A stretch of 64,000 bases of DNA from an uncultured Clostridia bacterium. GTDB taxonomy: Bacteria; Bacillota; Clostridia; Christensenellales; Aristaeellaceae. Every line of letters begins with the position of its first letter. Position 1 is the first letter of the stretch. The notes beneath the pieces were generated by a model that saw only the letters and a list, made by a program, of their open reading frames with translations, searched no databases and was not told where the DNA came from. Positions 16,486 through 26,688 of this stretch are shown here, piece after piece. The position numbers and the translations under genes are program-made. The stretch is from positions 62,001 through 126,000 of the forward strand of contig CAMVAJ010000001.1 in the NCBI GenBank assembly GCA_947165425.1, given 5' to 3'.

Positions 16486-19400
16486 TTACTCAAGAGAGAT
16501 GCCGTAGATATAGCTCTCGCCCTTGCCCTGGGTACCGATCACCAGGGTGGTGCTGTTGTTGGTGCTGTATACCGCCGGAGAGCCGAGGACGGTTCCATCC
16601 AGGCCCAGTGTCGAGACGAGAGATCCATCCTGCGCGTTGAGCAGATAGAGCGTGCCCTCCGCGGAGGCCTGGACGATCCAGGCGCCGATGTCGTTGGCGC
16701 CATACACCGCCACGGGGCTGGAGTAGGCGTAGCTGTCCAGCTCGTAGGTCCATTTGACTGCGCCGCTCTGCTTATCCACGCAGACCAGCACGCCGTCCTT
16801 GGCGGCGGACTCCCCAAACAATGTTTTGCCGCCGGCGGCGGAGACGGAGGAGATGGTGAAGAAGACGCTGTCCTTCAGAATCCCTGTTCCGATCACGGGG
16901 GAGGCGTAGACGCCCGCGATGGGATTGCCGGACTTGGTTTTGGTCACATTGACGGGCAGCTCCCAGCGCAGCGCGCCGGTCTCCGCGTTGTAGCAGCGCA
17001 TGACCGCGTCGCCTTTGTTGCGATTCTGCAGGGTGGTTGCGGTGTAAAGCCAGAGATTCTCATCCTCGTCCAGATCAAGGGCGACCGCGGCTTCCACCGC
17101 GTCTCCGGTATCCACCGCCCACAGGACGGACAGCGTATTGACGTCCACACAGCGGAGAATGCCGCCGCGGTCCGCATAGAATACGTAGTTTTGGTAGGCG
17201 GCGGGAGAGGAGGAAACCGCCGTGCGGTTCTTGGCCTCTCCGTCGGCCTGCGTGCGCAGAACCACGGTTGAGGGATTGAACTTCAGCGAGGCCTCGGTAC
17301 GGCTCTGCTCGATGTTGAGCTTTGTGACATAGAGCAGGCCGTTGGAGCCGACGCTGATCATGGTGTTCGAGTTGCGGTCAATGATCGGAGAGGTGTCAAA
17401 GCTGCTCAGCTCGGAGATGGGCCGCTTGAGTTTGCTGTCCGTGCCATCGATCATGCCCAGCTGCTTCTGGTCGAGAAGATTATAGTAGCGCATGCCGATC
17501 TTGCCGGTGCCGCTGGCCATCTTACGCGCATACTGACCGATTGCCATGAACGCGTTGCCGAAGGGATCGAGCGAGGGCGCGCTGCGCATCGGATAGCCCA
17601 GGTTGATCGCGCTGCGCGTGGGCTGGCCGTCCGCCAGGTCGAGGAAGTAAATTTTGCCGTCCTCGCCGCCGATGATGACCTCTTTGAGAGACTGGGTATC
17701 CCGCTTTTCGTCCGACATGTTTGTGAAGACGCGGACATTCTTTGCCCAGCGGACAATGGCGGCCTGACTGTTGCGGCCGATGCCGTAGTAGACGGTCTTT
17801 CCGGTACCCTTCACGCTGTCGGCCTCTGTCTGCCATTTGACGCTCATCTTCGTGAGCGCCTCGGGAGCGGAGCCGAAGGACGCGTTCTGGCGGAACGAGG
17901 ATCCGCGGAAGGTCAGAATGCCGAAGGCCAGCGCGTTGTATTCTTCCGCATTCGGGAAATCGACCGCATCCTTGGCGTCGCGGACATATTCTTCGGTTTT
18001 CTTGTTGCTGGTATTATAGCGCTGGATCCTTTTGATCAGCTTGGGGGAGGCCTGATCGTCGGCGACCACGGTCAAACGGCGGGCAGCGGGGGCTTCCGTT
18101 TCCTCAGGCTGCGTCTCCGCCTGATCAGAGGCGGCTGTCTGTTTGCTATGGGCCGAATTATCGGAATGAACCGTCTGTACATCGGACGGCATGTCGGCTG
18201 GGATATCGGTGGATTCGGCCTCAGGGACAGAAGGCGCAGAGGAGTCCGGCAATGCGTCCGCCGTGTCAACGCTGACGATGCCCTCTGTCTCGGCAACCGT
18301 ATCCTCGGCGCTTTCATCCACAGGCTGCTCTTCGAGATGCTCATCGGGAACAGGCACCGCGGTCACAGCGACGATATGATCCTCGGTGACCACTGTCGGA
18401 ACCTGGGTCGGGACGGGCGGAATGTCGGTCGGAGCGATGGTTACGGTCGCTTCCGCCGGCTCCTCTTGCTCTTGCGGATAGGCATAGATGCTCAGCTCCT
18501 GGAAGGCGTTGACCCACTCGCCGTTCCAGAGCAGCTCGATGGTCAGCAGATCATCGACAGGCTGGTCAAACTGAAGATGGCCAAACCAGAGGACCCCTTG
18601 CTCGTCTGTCGCGCGGCTCAGCTCAGATGGAGTATAGATCGTTCCGTCCGAGCCCACCATGCGGAGATCCTCCGCCTCGGCGTCGGTGTGAAGGGTGAAC
18701 TGAGATGTGAGCGGGACTTCCCCCTCGTTATTCTCGAGCGAAAGGTCCAGAATTTGCGGTGCAACAGGGAGCTCCAGCGCGCCGCTCTCATCCGCGGGCA
18801 CCACGGTGGCGGGTCCTTCGGAGGGCAGCACGGCGGGGGCGGCGATTTGGAGATTGACCATGCGGCTGGTCGTGGTCCACTGACCCTGATTCTGAATGGC
18901 GACGGAGAGATCTCCGCTGAAGGCCTGCCTGAAATCGGCCTGGAGGACCCATACGACCACATCGGTATTATCCTGGCGCTGCGTCAGGGCCAAATTGTCC
19001 AGATGGGTCCCATCGGCAGTCACAAGGCTGATGTCATCTATGGCGCCGCGCGTGGTGACGGAAAAGATCACGGACAGCGGAGCCGTGCCCTGCGTCGGGT
19101 TGGCGTTGATATCAATCACCTCACCGGCCGGCACGGCGGTTGCGCTGGGGGCGCGGCCTAAGAGCCGGTTGATCGGATCTGTGACCGCGTGCTTTACGGT
19201 GCCGAGTACCCCGCCGTCATCGGGGAGAAGCATCAGGCCAAATACAAGAAGCACCAGCAGAAGCACTACTAGAATGACAATCCGGGGCCAGGCGCGGCCC
19301 TGCTCGTTGACGCTGTCGCTGACAGGCTTCACGCTGCGAAGAGGTTCTTCGCCGACGGCAGCCGCGCGTGCCGGCTCACGCCTCGTGTATCCCGGCGCGG

Positions 19401-19635
19401 CGACGGGGCGGCGCAGCGACTCGTCTGCGGGCGTGCGGACCCGGCTGCTGCTCTGGGAAGCCGCGTCTCTTGTCTCGCCCGAGGCCGGCGTGACATGGGA
19501 AGAGACACGTGAAAAAGCCGAGGGCGCGTCCGAATGGGCTGCCGGATCAGAGACACTGCGATTGCTGCGGCGGTGCCGCTGGACAGGAGTCGGTTCAACC
19601 GGCTGGATCTCCTGGTTTTCCATATTCTCGTTCAT
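16486..19635 (-). CDS. large membrane-anchored PQQ-like beta-propeller protein
   Basis: 1049 residues, start at ATG 19635 with AAAGGAG upstream. N-terminal ~150 residues are cytosolic, basic and Ser/Arg/Pro-rich; a single TM helix (PRIVILVVLLLVLLVFGLMLL) follows, then two or more beta-rich extracellular modules sharing the pattern ANPTQGTAPLSVIF / NNEGEVPLTSQF, a long acidic Pro/Thr/Glu linker, and a C-terminal ~420-residue propeller with repeats such as GGEDGKIYFLDLADG, VGSNGLLYVTKL, ADRGGILRCVDVNTLSVLW and VQASAEGTLYLLNAQDG. No PQQ-dehydrogenase catalytic residues are evident, so it is probably a scaffold or binding protein at the cell surface. Role unknown. Confidence 0.85.
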   Translation of the reverse strand: MNENMENQEIQPVEPTPVQRHRRSNRSVSDPAAHSDAPSAFSRVSSHVTPASGETRDAASQSSSRVRTPADESLRRPVAAPGYTRREPARAAAVGEEPLRSVKPVSDSVNEQGRAWPRIVILVVLLLVLLVFGLMLLPDDGGVLGTVKHAVTDPINRLLGRAPSATAVPAGEVIDINANPTQGTAPLSVIFSVTTRGAIDDISLVTADGTHLDNLALTQRQDNTDVVVWVLQADFRQAFSGDLSVAIQNQGQWTTTSRMVNLQIAAPAVLPSEGPATVVPADESGALELPVAPQILDLSLENNEGEVPLTSQFTLHTDAEAEDLRMVGSDGTIYTPSELSRATDEQGVLWFGHLQFDQPVDDLLTIELLWNGEWVNAFQELSIYAYPQEQEEPAEATVTIAPTDIPPVPTQVPTVVTEDHIVAVTAVPVPDEHLEEQPVDESAEDTVAETEGIVSVDTADALPDSSAPSVPEAESTDIPADMPSDVQTVHSDNSAHSKQTAASDQAETQPEETEAPAARRLTVVADDQASPKLIKRIQRYNTSNKKTEEYVRDAKDAVDFPNAEEYNALAFGILTFRGSSFRQNASFGSAPEALTKMSVKWQTEADSVKGTGKTVYYGIGRNSQAAIVRWAKNVRVFTNMSDEKRDTQSLKEVIIGGEDGKIYFLDLADGQPTRSAINLGYPMRSAPSLDPFGNAFMAIGQYARKMASGTGKIGMRYYNLLDQKQLGMIDGTDSKLKRPISELSSFDTSPIIDRNSNTMISVGSNGLLYVTKLNIEQSRTEASLKFNPSTVVLRTQADGEAKNRTAVSSSPAAYQNYVFYADRGGILRCVDVNTLSVLWAVDTGDAVEAAVALDLDEDENLWLYTATTLQNRNKGDAVMRCYNAETGALRWELPVNVTKTKSGNPIAGVYASPVIGTGILKDSVFFTISSVSAAGGKTLFGESAAKDGVLVCVDKQSGAVKWTYELDSYAYSSPVAVYGANDIGAWIVQASAEGTLYLLNAQDGSLVSTLGLDGTVLGSPAVYSTNNSTTLVIGTQGKGESYIYGISLE

Positions 19636-19687
19636 ATGTTTCAACGCTCCTTTGGTCACGCTGTTATCTATCTTAAGGAACGGATGT

Positions 19688-19716
19688 ATTATAGCGCATG
19701 TTGCTGTATTTTGCAA
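19688..19716 (-). promoter_or_regulatory. sigma-A promoter for the PQQ-propeller/sirtuin unit
   Basis: Reading leftwards: TTGCAA (19716-19711), 17 bp spacer, perfect TATAAT (19693-19688). Expected start near 19681, giving a ~46 nt leader before ATG 19635. Confidence 0.75.
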
Positions 19717-19783
19717 TTTTTGTTTTCCATCGGCGCTGCGGTGCCGGTGAAGCTTTCCCAGTGTATACCGCGAAAAACAGCAT

Positions 19784-19827
19784 CAAAAAAGCCACGGTCA
19801 GCGTTCTGAACCATATGCTGACCGTGG
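19784..19827 (-). terminator. terminator of the metal-ATPase operon
   Basis: On the minus strand, stem CCACGGTCAGC / GCTGACCGTGG with a 14-base loop, followed by CTTTTTT. Plus-strand arms are 19792-19802 and 19817-19827. Confidence 0.88.
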
Positions 19828-19854
19828 TATGTTTTATGAAACAGGGGACTCCAT

Positions 19855-21738
19855 TCAGACGCGAATCGCGTTGAGAACCGCAAGGACCATCACGCCGACA
19901 TCGGCAAAAATGGCCATCCACATGCTGCCGATGCCAAGCGTGCTGAGAAGCAGACACAGCAGCTTGACGCCGATCGCAAAGACAATGTTTTCGGTTACGA
20001 TCCGCATGCAGCGCCTTGCCAGACGAATGGCGGTCACAATCTTCAGCGGATCATCGTCCATCAGAACAATATCCGCCGCCTCGATCGCCGCATCGGTTCC
20101 GAGCGCGCCCATCGCGATGCCAACATCCGCCCGGGACAGCACAGGCGCGTCGTTCAGACCGTCGCCGACAAAAGCGACAGTTTCCCGGGGACGCCTGGTC
20201 TCCAGCAGCTGCTCAATCGCCGCGACCTTTCCGTCCGGGAGAAGGGCGGCGCGATACTCATCCGCGCCCAGCTCTTCCGCCATGGCTTTCGCCGCGGCCT
20301 CCCGATCGCCGGTCAGCATGACTCTCCGATCCAAGCCGCAGCCGGCCAGGGCGTCCATTGCCTCGCGCGCGGTCGGCTTCAGCTGATCCGCAATCAGAAT
20401 GTGACCGCAGTATTGGCCGTCAATCGCGACATGCACAACGGTGCCGACGGCGGAACAGGGATCAAAATCGATACCGGATTGACGCATGAGACGGTCGTTT
20501 CCGCATAATACCTGCTTGCCGTCCACCGTGGCCGCAACGCCCATGCCGGGGTGCTCGGTGACATCGCGCACGCGTGAAGGCTCAAGGATTTGCGGGCAGG
20601 CACGGCGCAGACTTAAGCTGATCGGATGATCCGAATGGAGCTCTGCCAGCGCCGCAATCTCAAGCAGCTCCTGCTGCGGGATTCTCGCGTGATGTACGCC
20701 CGCGACCTCGAAGACGCCCTGCGTTACCGTTCCGGTCTTATCAAACGCGAGGGTGCGCACCTGCGCAAGCGCCTCAAGGTAGTTGGAGCCCTTCACCAGC
20801 ACGCCGGCACGGCTTGCGCGCCCGATGGCGGCAAAAAACGTCAGCGGGATGGAGATCACCAGCGCGCACGGGCAGGAGATCACGAGAAAAGTGAGCGCCC
20901 GCATGAACCAATCGCCCCATTGCGCTTCCATGCCCAGCAGGAGGCGGATGGAGGGGCCGAGAAGCGCCAGCGCAAGCGCGGAGAAAACCACCGCGGGCGT
21001 ATATACACGGGCAAAACGCGAGATAAACGCCTCGCTGCGGCTTTTCAAGGATGACGCATTCTCAACCATGTCCAGCACGCGGGCGGCGGCGGACTCGCCG
21101 GCCTCGCGCGTCGTCCGAACGCGGAGCAGGCCGGTCTGATTGACACAGCCGGAGAGCACTTCGTCGCCGGCGACAACCTCCCGCGGAAGGCTTTCACCGG
21201 TGAGGGCGGCGGTGTCCAGCGAGGAGGTCCCTTCTATGACGGTTCCGTCAATCGGCACCCGCTCTCCGGGCTTGATCTGAATCACGCTTCCGATCTCCAC
21301 CTCATCCGGGTCAACGATCTCGCAGGAGCCGTCCTCCTGCTCGAGATTTGCGCTGTCCGGACAGATATCCATCAGTGCGGTAATCGAACGGCGGCTTTTG
21401 CCGACGGCGACCGACTGAAACAGCTCTCCGATCTGATAAAAGAGCATCACGGCGACCGCTTCCGCATAATCGCCTGTGCGCAGCAGCCCGAGAACCAGCG
21501 CGCCGACGGTCGCCACCGCCATCAGAAAGCACTCATCGAAGGGCTGGCGATTCAGGATGCCTTTCCAGGCTTTGACCAGAATGTCATAGCCGATGATGAG
21601 ATAGGGAATCAGATAGGCTGCAAAAAGCACCAAGCCCTTCAGCGGGAGAAAGTGAAGGATCAATAACAGAACGGACGAAACAAGGATCCGAACGAGGGTT
21701 TTCTTTTGTTTGGCGTTCAAAAAAACTACGCCTCCCAT
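19855..21738 (-). CDS. P1B-type heavy-metal exporting ATPase (Zn/Cd/Pb type)
   Basis: 627 residues, integral membrane pump that exports divalent metal using ATP. Motifs: TGES actuator loop, CPC in the ion-binding helix, DKTGT phosphorylation site, SDHP in the nucleotide domain, TGDRE and GDGLNDAPVL hinge. The last helices carry the lysine of IGVKLL and the aspartate of FADVGVMVLAVLNA, the pair typical of ZntA/CadA-class (IB-2) pumps, which argues against a copper role. There is no N-terminal HMA domain; a separate 72-residue HMA protein is encoded just upstream. ATG 21738 lacks a ribosome site; TTG 21720 has GGAGG 10 bp upstream and may be the real start (NAKQKKTL). Confidence 0.93.
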   Translation of the reverse strand: MGGVVFLNAKQKKTLVRILVSSVLLLILHFLPLKGLVLFAAYLIPYLIIGYDILVKAWKGILNRQPFDECFLMAVATVGALVLGLLRTGDYAEAVAVMLFYQIGELFQSVAVGKSRRSITALMDICPDSANLEQEDGSCEIVDPDEVEIGSVIQIKPGERVPIDGTVIEGTSSLDTAALTGESLPREVVAGDEVLSGCVNQTGLLRVRTTREAGESAAARVLDMVENASSLKSRSEAFISRFARVYTPAVVFSALALALLGPSIRLLLGMEAQWGDWFMRALTFLVISCPCALVISIPLTFFAAIGRASRAGVLVKGSNYLEALAQVRTLAFDKTGTVTQGVFEVAGVHHARIPQQELLEIAALAELHSDHPISLSLRRACPQILEPSRVRDVTEHPGMGVAATVDGKQVLCGNDRLMRQSGIDFDPCSAVGTVVHVAIDGQYCGHILIADQLKPTAREAMDALAGCGLDRRVMLTGDREAAAKAMAEELGADEYRAALLPDGKVAAIEQLLETRRPRETVAFVGDGLNDAPVLSRADVGIAMGALGTDAAIEAADIVLMDDDPLKIVTAIRLARRCMRIVTENIVFAIGVKLLCLLLSTLGIGSMWMAIFADVGVMVLAVLNAIRV

Positions 21739-21759
21739 CGTGACCGTCAGCAGGTGGTA

Positions 21760-21978
21760 TTAGAAGAATATTTCGCAGTCGGACTCCACACGCTTGCAGT
21801 TTGCGAGGACGGCGGACATGGTCTGCTTCGGATCCGCCCCGTCCATGAACTCTACGGACATTTTGAGCGTCATAAAGTTGACGACCGCTTTCTTGACCCC
21901 CTCGGTTCGATTGGCGGCGTCCTCCATTTTGTTGGCACAGTTGGCGCAATCCACATCGATTTTGTAGGTCTTTTTCAT
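21760..21978 (-). CDS. stand-alone HMA-domain metallochaperone
   Basis: 72 residues, a single ferredoxin-like heavy-metal-associated domain. The metal site is DCANC in the first loop (IDVDCANCANKME), the aspartate-containing form associated with Zn/Cd/Pb rather than the MxCxxC of copper carriers. Two further cysteines sit near the end (NCKRVESDCEIFF) and might add ligands. It is first in the operon, 21 bp before the ATPase, which lacks its own HMA domain, so it likely acts as a detached metal-delivery or regulatory domain for the pump. AGGAGG lies 7 bp before ATG 21978. Confidence 0.9.
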   Translation of the reverse strand: MKKTYKIDVDCANCANKMEDAANRTEGVKKAVVNFMTLKMSVEFMDGADPKQTMSAVLANCKRVESDCEIFF

Positions 21979-22006
21979 TGGGGCATCCTCCTGCTGTAAT
22001 GTTTTA

Positions 22007-22030
22007 TCATTTGAACAACTGTTCATATGA
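22007..22030 (-). promoter_or_regulatory. ArsR/SmtB-type operator of the metal-efflux operon
   Basis: Inverted repeat with 11 bp arms and a 2 bp centre: TCATTTGAACA-AC-TGTTCATATGA, one mismatch. This is the shape and core (TGAACA/TGTTCA) of the operators used by SmtB, CzrA and CadC. It begins 7 bp after the -10 box, overlapping the transcript start, so binding would block transcription. The best candidate repressor in the window is the ArsR-family protein at 29880-30287. Confidence 0.85.
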
Positions 22031-22037
22031 CATTGCC

Positions 22038-22066
22038 AGTATAACACGCATCAACGGGATTGTCAA
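22038..22066 (-). promoter_or_regulatory. strong promoter of the HMA protein / metal ATPase operon
   Basis: Minus strand: perfect TTGACA (22066-22061), 17 bp spacer, TATACT (22043-22038). Start expected near 22031, inside or next to the operator palindrome. Confidence 0.88.
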
Positions 22067-22095
22067 TGCGTGTCAGCAAAAGAAACCGCGTCGCA

Positions 22096-22872
22096 TCAGG
22101 TGAGATAACCGCTCAGATCCAGCTGCTCACCGTCCCGGGTGACCGGGAACATGGCGCCGTCATAGATACACCGTGCCTCGCCATAGAGCGTCGCGCGGCA
22201 CCCCTCCTGCAGGATGTAAGCGCCGTCGGTTAATACCCAGAAACGTTTGCGGCCCATACTGTCCGGAATCGTGATATCTTCGAAGAGGTGTCTGCCATCC
22301 AGCATGCGGTCGTGAACCTGGTTATAGTGGGGAAGTACCTGCAGAGAGGTCAGTCCAAGCCCGGGAATAAAGCGGCGATAGTTCGGGTCCAGACTCTCCC
22401 CGTTTTCCTCCGGCTGCGCGTAGACGGTCTTCGACGCGTTCATGGAGCCGGCGCTGATCCCAACAACTATGCCGCGATAGTCTCTCAGCGCTTCACGCAG
22501 ACCGATCTCGGCGAAGAAGGCGTTCTCTGTGGGAACGTGTCCGCCGGAGAGAAAGACCAGGCCGCTCTGTCTGACGCGGGCGAAAAGCTCCTCCTTGTTG
22601 CGACGGTCAATCAGACACATATCCGTCATAGGAAGCCCGTGATACCGGAGCGCCTCGCCGAAGGCCCAGGTCATCTCGTCGTTTGACGCGGAAGCATCCG
22701 GCCATGCGGCGATCATGACCGCGCTGAAGGGCGTACGCAGGCCAGCCGAGAGCAGTTCCATGAAACGGTTGTTCTCGTTATAGACAAAAGGCAGCGGCAC
22801 GCCGTCCGGCGCATGGACGGTGCAGGGCGAGCTCGTGAGAAACAGACGCATGGTATTCGACCTCTTATTCAT
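22096..22872 (-). CDS. peptidase E-like (family S51) protein
   Basis: 258 residues from ATG 22872, which overlaps the gluQ stop as ATGA; an internal ATG at 22851 (MRLFLTSSPC) has GAGG 8 bp upstream and would give 251 residues. The S51 fold is shown by FLSGGHVPTENAFF and the nucleophile elbow GISAGSMN, followed by PHYNQVHDRM, which fits the family's histidine region. Aspartyl dipeptidases of this family cut Asp-X dipeptides and are cytosolic; cyanophycinases are relatives. No signal peptide. Third gene of the uvrA-gluQ unit. Family is clear, exact substrate is not. Confidence 0.85.
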   Translation of the reverse strand: MNKRSNTMRLFLTSSPCTVHAPDGVPLPFVYNENNRFMELLSAGLRTPFSAVMIAAWPDASASNDEMTWAFGEALRYHGLPMTDMCLIDRRNKEELFARVRQSGLVFLSGGHVPTENAFFAEIGLREALRDYRGIVVGISAGSMNASKTVYAQPEENGESLDPNYRRFIPGLGLTSLQVLPHYNQVHDRMLDGRHLFEDITIPDSMGRKRFWVLTDGAYILQEGCRATLYGEARCIYDGAMFPVTRDGEQLDLSGYLT

Positions 22873-23786
22873 GACAGATCCAATTCAGGCAGACGGATCT
22901 CAGATGCGGGAATCTTCTTCCAATCAAAACCAGGAAGAAGATCCTCAAGCGTGGCGGGCCTGGGTTCATCCTGCAATCCGGCAGCCTGCGCGAGCAGGCC
23001 AAGAAGCTGATCGGGGCGATAGACCCTGGCAAGGGCGGACAGATCGGCGTCTCTCTGGCGCTTGGAAAGCCGCCTGCCCGCGGCGTCCGTGAGGAGAGGA
23101 ATATGGGCGTAACGCGGCTGCGGATATCCGAGACAGCGTTGGAGAAAGATTTGCCTTGGCGTGGAGGTGAGGATATCCCGGCCGCGAACGACCTCGGTCA
23201 TGCCGCTGACGGCATCGTCGACGACCACCGCGAGCTGATAGCCGAAAAGCCCGTCCGAACGCCGAATGACAAAATCCCCGCACTCGCGCTCAAGATTCTC
23301 ACAAACCTCTCCCTGCAGGATATCCATAAAACGGATTTCCTGGTTTGGCACGCGGAGGCGGATCGCCGGGCTGCGGGTTTTGCTTTTTTCGAGGATCTCG
23401 GATGGCGAAAGCGTTGCGCATTTTCGCGAATAGATCACCTGCGTGTCGCCCAGATTGGGCGCCAGCTCCGGGTGAAGATCCGCCCGCGTACAGAAGCAGG
23501 GGTAAGTCAGACCCTGGTTTTCCAGATCGTCCAGAACGCTTTTGTAGACCTCTGTCCGCTCGGACTGCCAGAGCACAGGGCCGTCCCAGCGAAAGCCGAA
23601 CCAGCGCAGGTCCTCAATGCACTGCAGCGAGAGGCGCCGTGGGCAGCGCGGGACATCCAGATCCTCGATTCGCAGCAGGAATCGTCCGCCCTGGGACCGT
23701 GCGGACAGATAGGCAAGCATGCAGCACAGGATATTTCCGAGATGCAGACGCCCGCTTGGCGTGGGTGCGAAACGGCCAGTAACCAT
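22869..23786 (-). CDS. gluQ: glutamyl-Q tRNA(Asp) synthetase
   Basis: 305 residues, much shorter than GltX (~480) because it has no anticodon-binding domain. It activates glutamate and attaches it to queuosine in tRNA-Asp. Motifs: FAPTPSGRLHLGN (HIGH region), the zinc site CFC with a downstream YSRKC, and RRLSKRQRD as the KMSKS equivalent. ATG 23786 has AAAGGA 9 bp upstream; ATG 23795 would overlap that ribosome site. It lies 29 bp after uvrA and overlaps the peptidase gene by 4 bp. Confidence 0.9.
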   Translation of the reverse strand: MVTGRFAPTPSGRLHLGNILCCMLAYLSARSQGGRFLLRIEDLDVPRCPRRLSLQCIEDLRWFGFRWDGPVLWQSERTEVYKSVLDDLENQGLTYPCFCTRADLHPELAPNLGDTQVIYSRKCATLSPSEILEKSKTRSPAIRLRVPNQEIRFMDILQGEVCENLERECGDFVIRRSDGLFGYQLAVVVDDAVSGMTEVVRGRDILTSTPRQIFLQRCLGYPQPRYAHIPLLTDAAGRRLSKRQRDADLSALARVYRPDQLLGLLAQAAGLQDEPRPATLEDLLPGFDWKKIPASEIRLPELDLS

Positions 23787-23815
23787 CAGGAGCATCCTTT
23801 CGAGCGCATCGGGCT

Positions 23816-26644
23816 TTATCGCTTGAGCTTATCAACAAGGAATTGGCCGGTGAACGATTGCGGGCAGGCGGCGACTTTTTCCGGCGTTCCGCACGCGACA
23901 AGCTCTCCGCCGGCGGAGCCGCCCTCCGGTCCGAGGTCGATCACCCAGTCGGCGACCTTGATGACGTCCAGATTGTGCTCGATGACCAGCACCGTGTTTC
24001 CGGCCTCCACCAGCCGCTGAAGCACAAGGATCAGCCGGGACACATCGTCCGTGTGAAGACCTGTCGTGGGCTCGTCGAGGACATAGATGGTGCGTCCTGT
24101 GGCCTTACGGCTCAATTCCGTCGCCAGCTTGACGCGCTGCGCCTCGCCGCCGGAGAGGGTCGTCGCGGCCTGGCCGAGCTTCATGTAGCCGAGACCGACA
24201 TCCTGAAGCGTCTCCAGCTTTCGACGGATCGCCTGATGGTGCTCGAAGAAATGAACGGCTTCCTCGACGGTCATCTCCAGCACTTCGCTGATGTTTTTGC
24301 CGTTCCAGGTCACGTCCAGCGTCTCGCGGTTATAGCGGCGTCCTTTGCAGTCCTCGCAGGGGACATAGATATCCGGCAGGAAATTCATTTCGATCCGCAG
24401 GACGCCGTCGCCCTGGCAGGTCTCGCAGCGTCCGCCCTTGACGTTGAATGAGAAACGGTTTTCTTTATAACCCCTGGCCTTTGCCTCGGGCGTCATCGCA
24501 TACAGCTTGCGGATCTGGTCAAAGAGGCCGGTGTAGGTCGCCGGATTGGAGCGCGGCGTCCGTCCGATCGGGCTCTGGTCGATCATGATGATCTTATCCA
24601 GCTGCTCAAGCCCCTCCATCCGCTCAAAAGCGCCCGGGCGCATCTTGGCGCGGTTGAGCTGGCGCGCGAGGTGCTTATAGATCACCTCGTTGACCAGAGA
24701 GGACTTCCCGCTGCCAGAGACGCCTGTGACGCAGCACATGACGCCCAGGGGGATATCAACGTTCAGGTTTTTCAGGTTATGAACCGTTGCGCCAATGACC
24801 CGAAGCCAGCCGATGGGCTCCTTTCGGGTTTTCGGCAGCGGGATGGATTTAAGCCCGGACAGATACTGCCCCGTGATGGAGGCGGGGTTGGACATTACTT
24901 CCTCGGCGGTTCCCGCCGCGACGATCTCGCCGCCGTTGACGCCGGCGCCCGGCCCCACATCCACCAGATAGTCGGCCTCCCGCATCGTATCCTCGTCGTG
25001 CTCGACGACGATTACGGTGTTGCCCAGATCCCGCATTCGTTTCAGCGTGGCGATCAGCTTGTGATTATCGCGCTGGTGCAGGCCGATGGAGGGCTCGTCA
25101 AGGATGTAGAGCACGCCCATCAGCGCGGAGCCGATCTGGGTCGCCAGGCGGATCCGCTGCGCCTCGCCGCCAGACAGCGTGATTGCCGAGCGCGCCAGCG
25201 TCAGGTATCCCAGGCCGACATCACAGAGGAAACCGAGGCGCGCATCGATCTCACGGAGAATCGGGGCGGCAATCATCGTTTCCATTTTGCCGAGCGAAAG
25301 CGACGCGAAGAAATCCCTGCTGTCGTACACGGAGAGCTCGCTGACCTCGGCGAGATTCCGCCCGCCGACAGTCACGGCCAGCGCCTCCGGCTTGAGACGT
25401 TTGCCGTGGCACACGGGGCAGGGCTCGTCCATCATGTACTCCTCGTAGGCGCTTTTCATCGCGTCGGAGGTCGTCTCCCGATAGCGGCGCTCCATGGTGG
25501 GAATCACGCCCTCGAAGGTCGTCGCGTACTGCCCCTCGCCGGTGGCCGAGGCGTAGTGGATGGTGAATTTCTCCTCGCCTGTGCCGTACAGGATCGCGTT
25601 CACGGCCTCCGGCGTCATCTGTTCGACCGGCGTATCCAGCGTAAAGCCGTATCTCTCCCCGATGACGGAGAGATACTGCGCCGCAATGCCGGTGTCATCC
25701 TCCACATTAAAGCCCATCGCGGTGAGCGCCCCGTCCCGCAGGGAACGAGACCGGTCAGGCAAAACCGCGTCCGGGGAGATCCGCCGCAGCACGCCCAGAC
25801 CGGAGCACGCCGGACAGGCGCCATAGGGACTGTTAAAGGAAAAAGTCCGCGGCGCCAGCTCGCCCAGTGAGATGCCGCAATCGGGACAGGCGTAATTCAT
25901 GGAAAAGAGGATTTCGCCCTGATCAAACAGATCCATGATCACGAGGCCGCCGGAGCGCGCCGTGGATGTTTCGATGGAGTCCGCGAGCCGCTTCTGAAAC
26001 TCCTTGCCGCTTCGGATAATCAGACGGTCAATCACCAGCTCGATGGTGTGCTTCTTCTTTTTATCCAGAGCCGGCGTATCGTCCAGCTCGTACATCTCGC
26101 CGTCGATGCGGACACGCACAAAGCCCGCACGGCGCGCCTCCTCCAGGAGCTTGCTGTGCTCGCCTTTGCGGCTTCGCACAATCGGGGAGAGCACCTGCAG
26201 ACGCGTTCCCTCTGGATAGGCCTGCACCGCGTCCACCATCTGATCCACCGTCTGCTGGCGGATCTCCCGGCCGCAGTTCGGGCAGTGCGGGACGCCGGCT
26301 CTGGCCCAGAGAAGACGAAGGTAGTCGTGAATCTCCGTGACGGTGCCGACCGTAGAGCGCGGGTTGCGGCTCGTGGTTTTCTGATCGATGGAGATCGCGG
26401 GGGACAGGCCGTCAATGCTGTCCACATCCGGCTTCTCCATCTGCCCGAGGAATTGCCGGGCGTAGGAGGAAAGGCTCTCCACGTACCGCCGCTGGCCCTC
26501 CGCGTAAATCGTGTCAAAGGCCAGCGAGCTTTTGCCGGAGCCGGACAAGCCCGTCATTACAATCAGTTTATCCCGCGGCAGGGTCAGATTGACGTTTTTC
26601 AAATTATGCATCCGCGCGCCGCGGATGACGATCTGTTCAGTCAT
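23816..26644 (-). CDS. uvrA: UvrABC excision nuclease subunit A
   Basis: 942 residues, the normal size. DNA damage recognition ATPase of nucleotide excision repair. Two ABC modules: Walker [10 protein letters not shown] and GVSGSGKSS, signature [12 protein letters not shown] and [12 protein letters not shown], Walker [12 protein letters not shown] and [11 protein letters not shown]. Zinc fingers: CPNC near 190, CPDC...CPAC near 310, and CETCQGDG...CEDCKG near 730. ATG 26644 has GGAG with an 8 bp spacer; the open frame continues upstream but without similarity. No LexA box is seen at the promoter, so SOS control is not evident. Confidence 0.97.
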   Translation of the reverse strand: MTEQIVIRGARMHNLKNVNLTLPRDKLIVMTGLSGSGKSSLAFDTIYAEGQRRYVESLSSYARQFLGQMEKPDVDSIDGLSPAISIDQKTTSRNPRSTVGTVTEIHDYLRLLWARAGVPHCPNCGREIRQQTVDQMVDAVQAYPEGTRLQVLSPIVRSRKGEHSKLLEEARRAGFVRVRIDGEMYELDDTPALDKKKKHTIELVIDRLIIRSGKEFQKRLADSIETSTARSGGLVIMDLFDQGEILFSMNYACPDCGISLGELAPRTFSFNSPYGACPACSGLGVLRRISPDAVLPDRSRSLRDGALTAMGFNVEDDTGIAAQYLSVIGERYGFTLDTPVEQMTPEAVNAILYGTGEEKFTIHYASATGEGQYATTFEGVIPTMERRYRETTSDAMKSAYEEYMMDEPCPVCHGKRLKPEALAVTVGGRNLAEVSELSVYDSRDFFASLSLGKMETMIAAPILREIDARLGFLCDVGLGYLTLARSAITLSGGEAQRIRLATQIGSALMGVLYILDEPSIGLHQRDNHKLIATLKRMRDLGNTVIVVEHDEDTMREADYLVDVGPGAGVNGGEIVAAGTAEEVMSNPASITGQYLSGLKSIPLPKTRKEPIGWLRVIGATVHNLKNLNVDIPLGVMCCVTGVSGSGKSSLVNEVIYKHLARQLNRAKMRPGAFERMEGLEQLDKIIMIDQSPIGRTPRSNPATYTGLFDQIRKLYAMTPEAKARGYKENRFSFNVKGGRCETCQGDGVLRIEMNFLPDIYVPCEDCKGRRYNRETLDVTWNGKNISEVLEMTVEEAVHFFEHHQAIRRKLETLQDVGLGYMKLGQAATTLSGGEAQRVKLATELSRKATGRTIYVLDEPTTGLHTDDVSRLILVLQRLVEAGNTVLVIEHNLDVIKVADWVIDLGPEGGSAGGELVACGTPEKVAACPQSFTGQFLVDKLKR

Positions 26645-26688
26645 GCGCATATCTCCGTTCCTTGTTCGCGTTTTAGGCAAACAAACGA

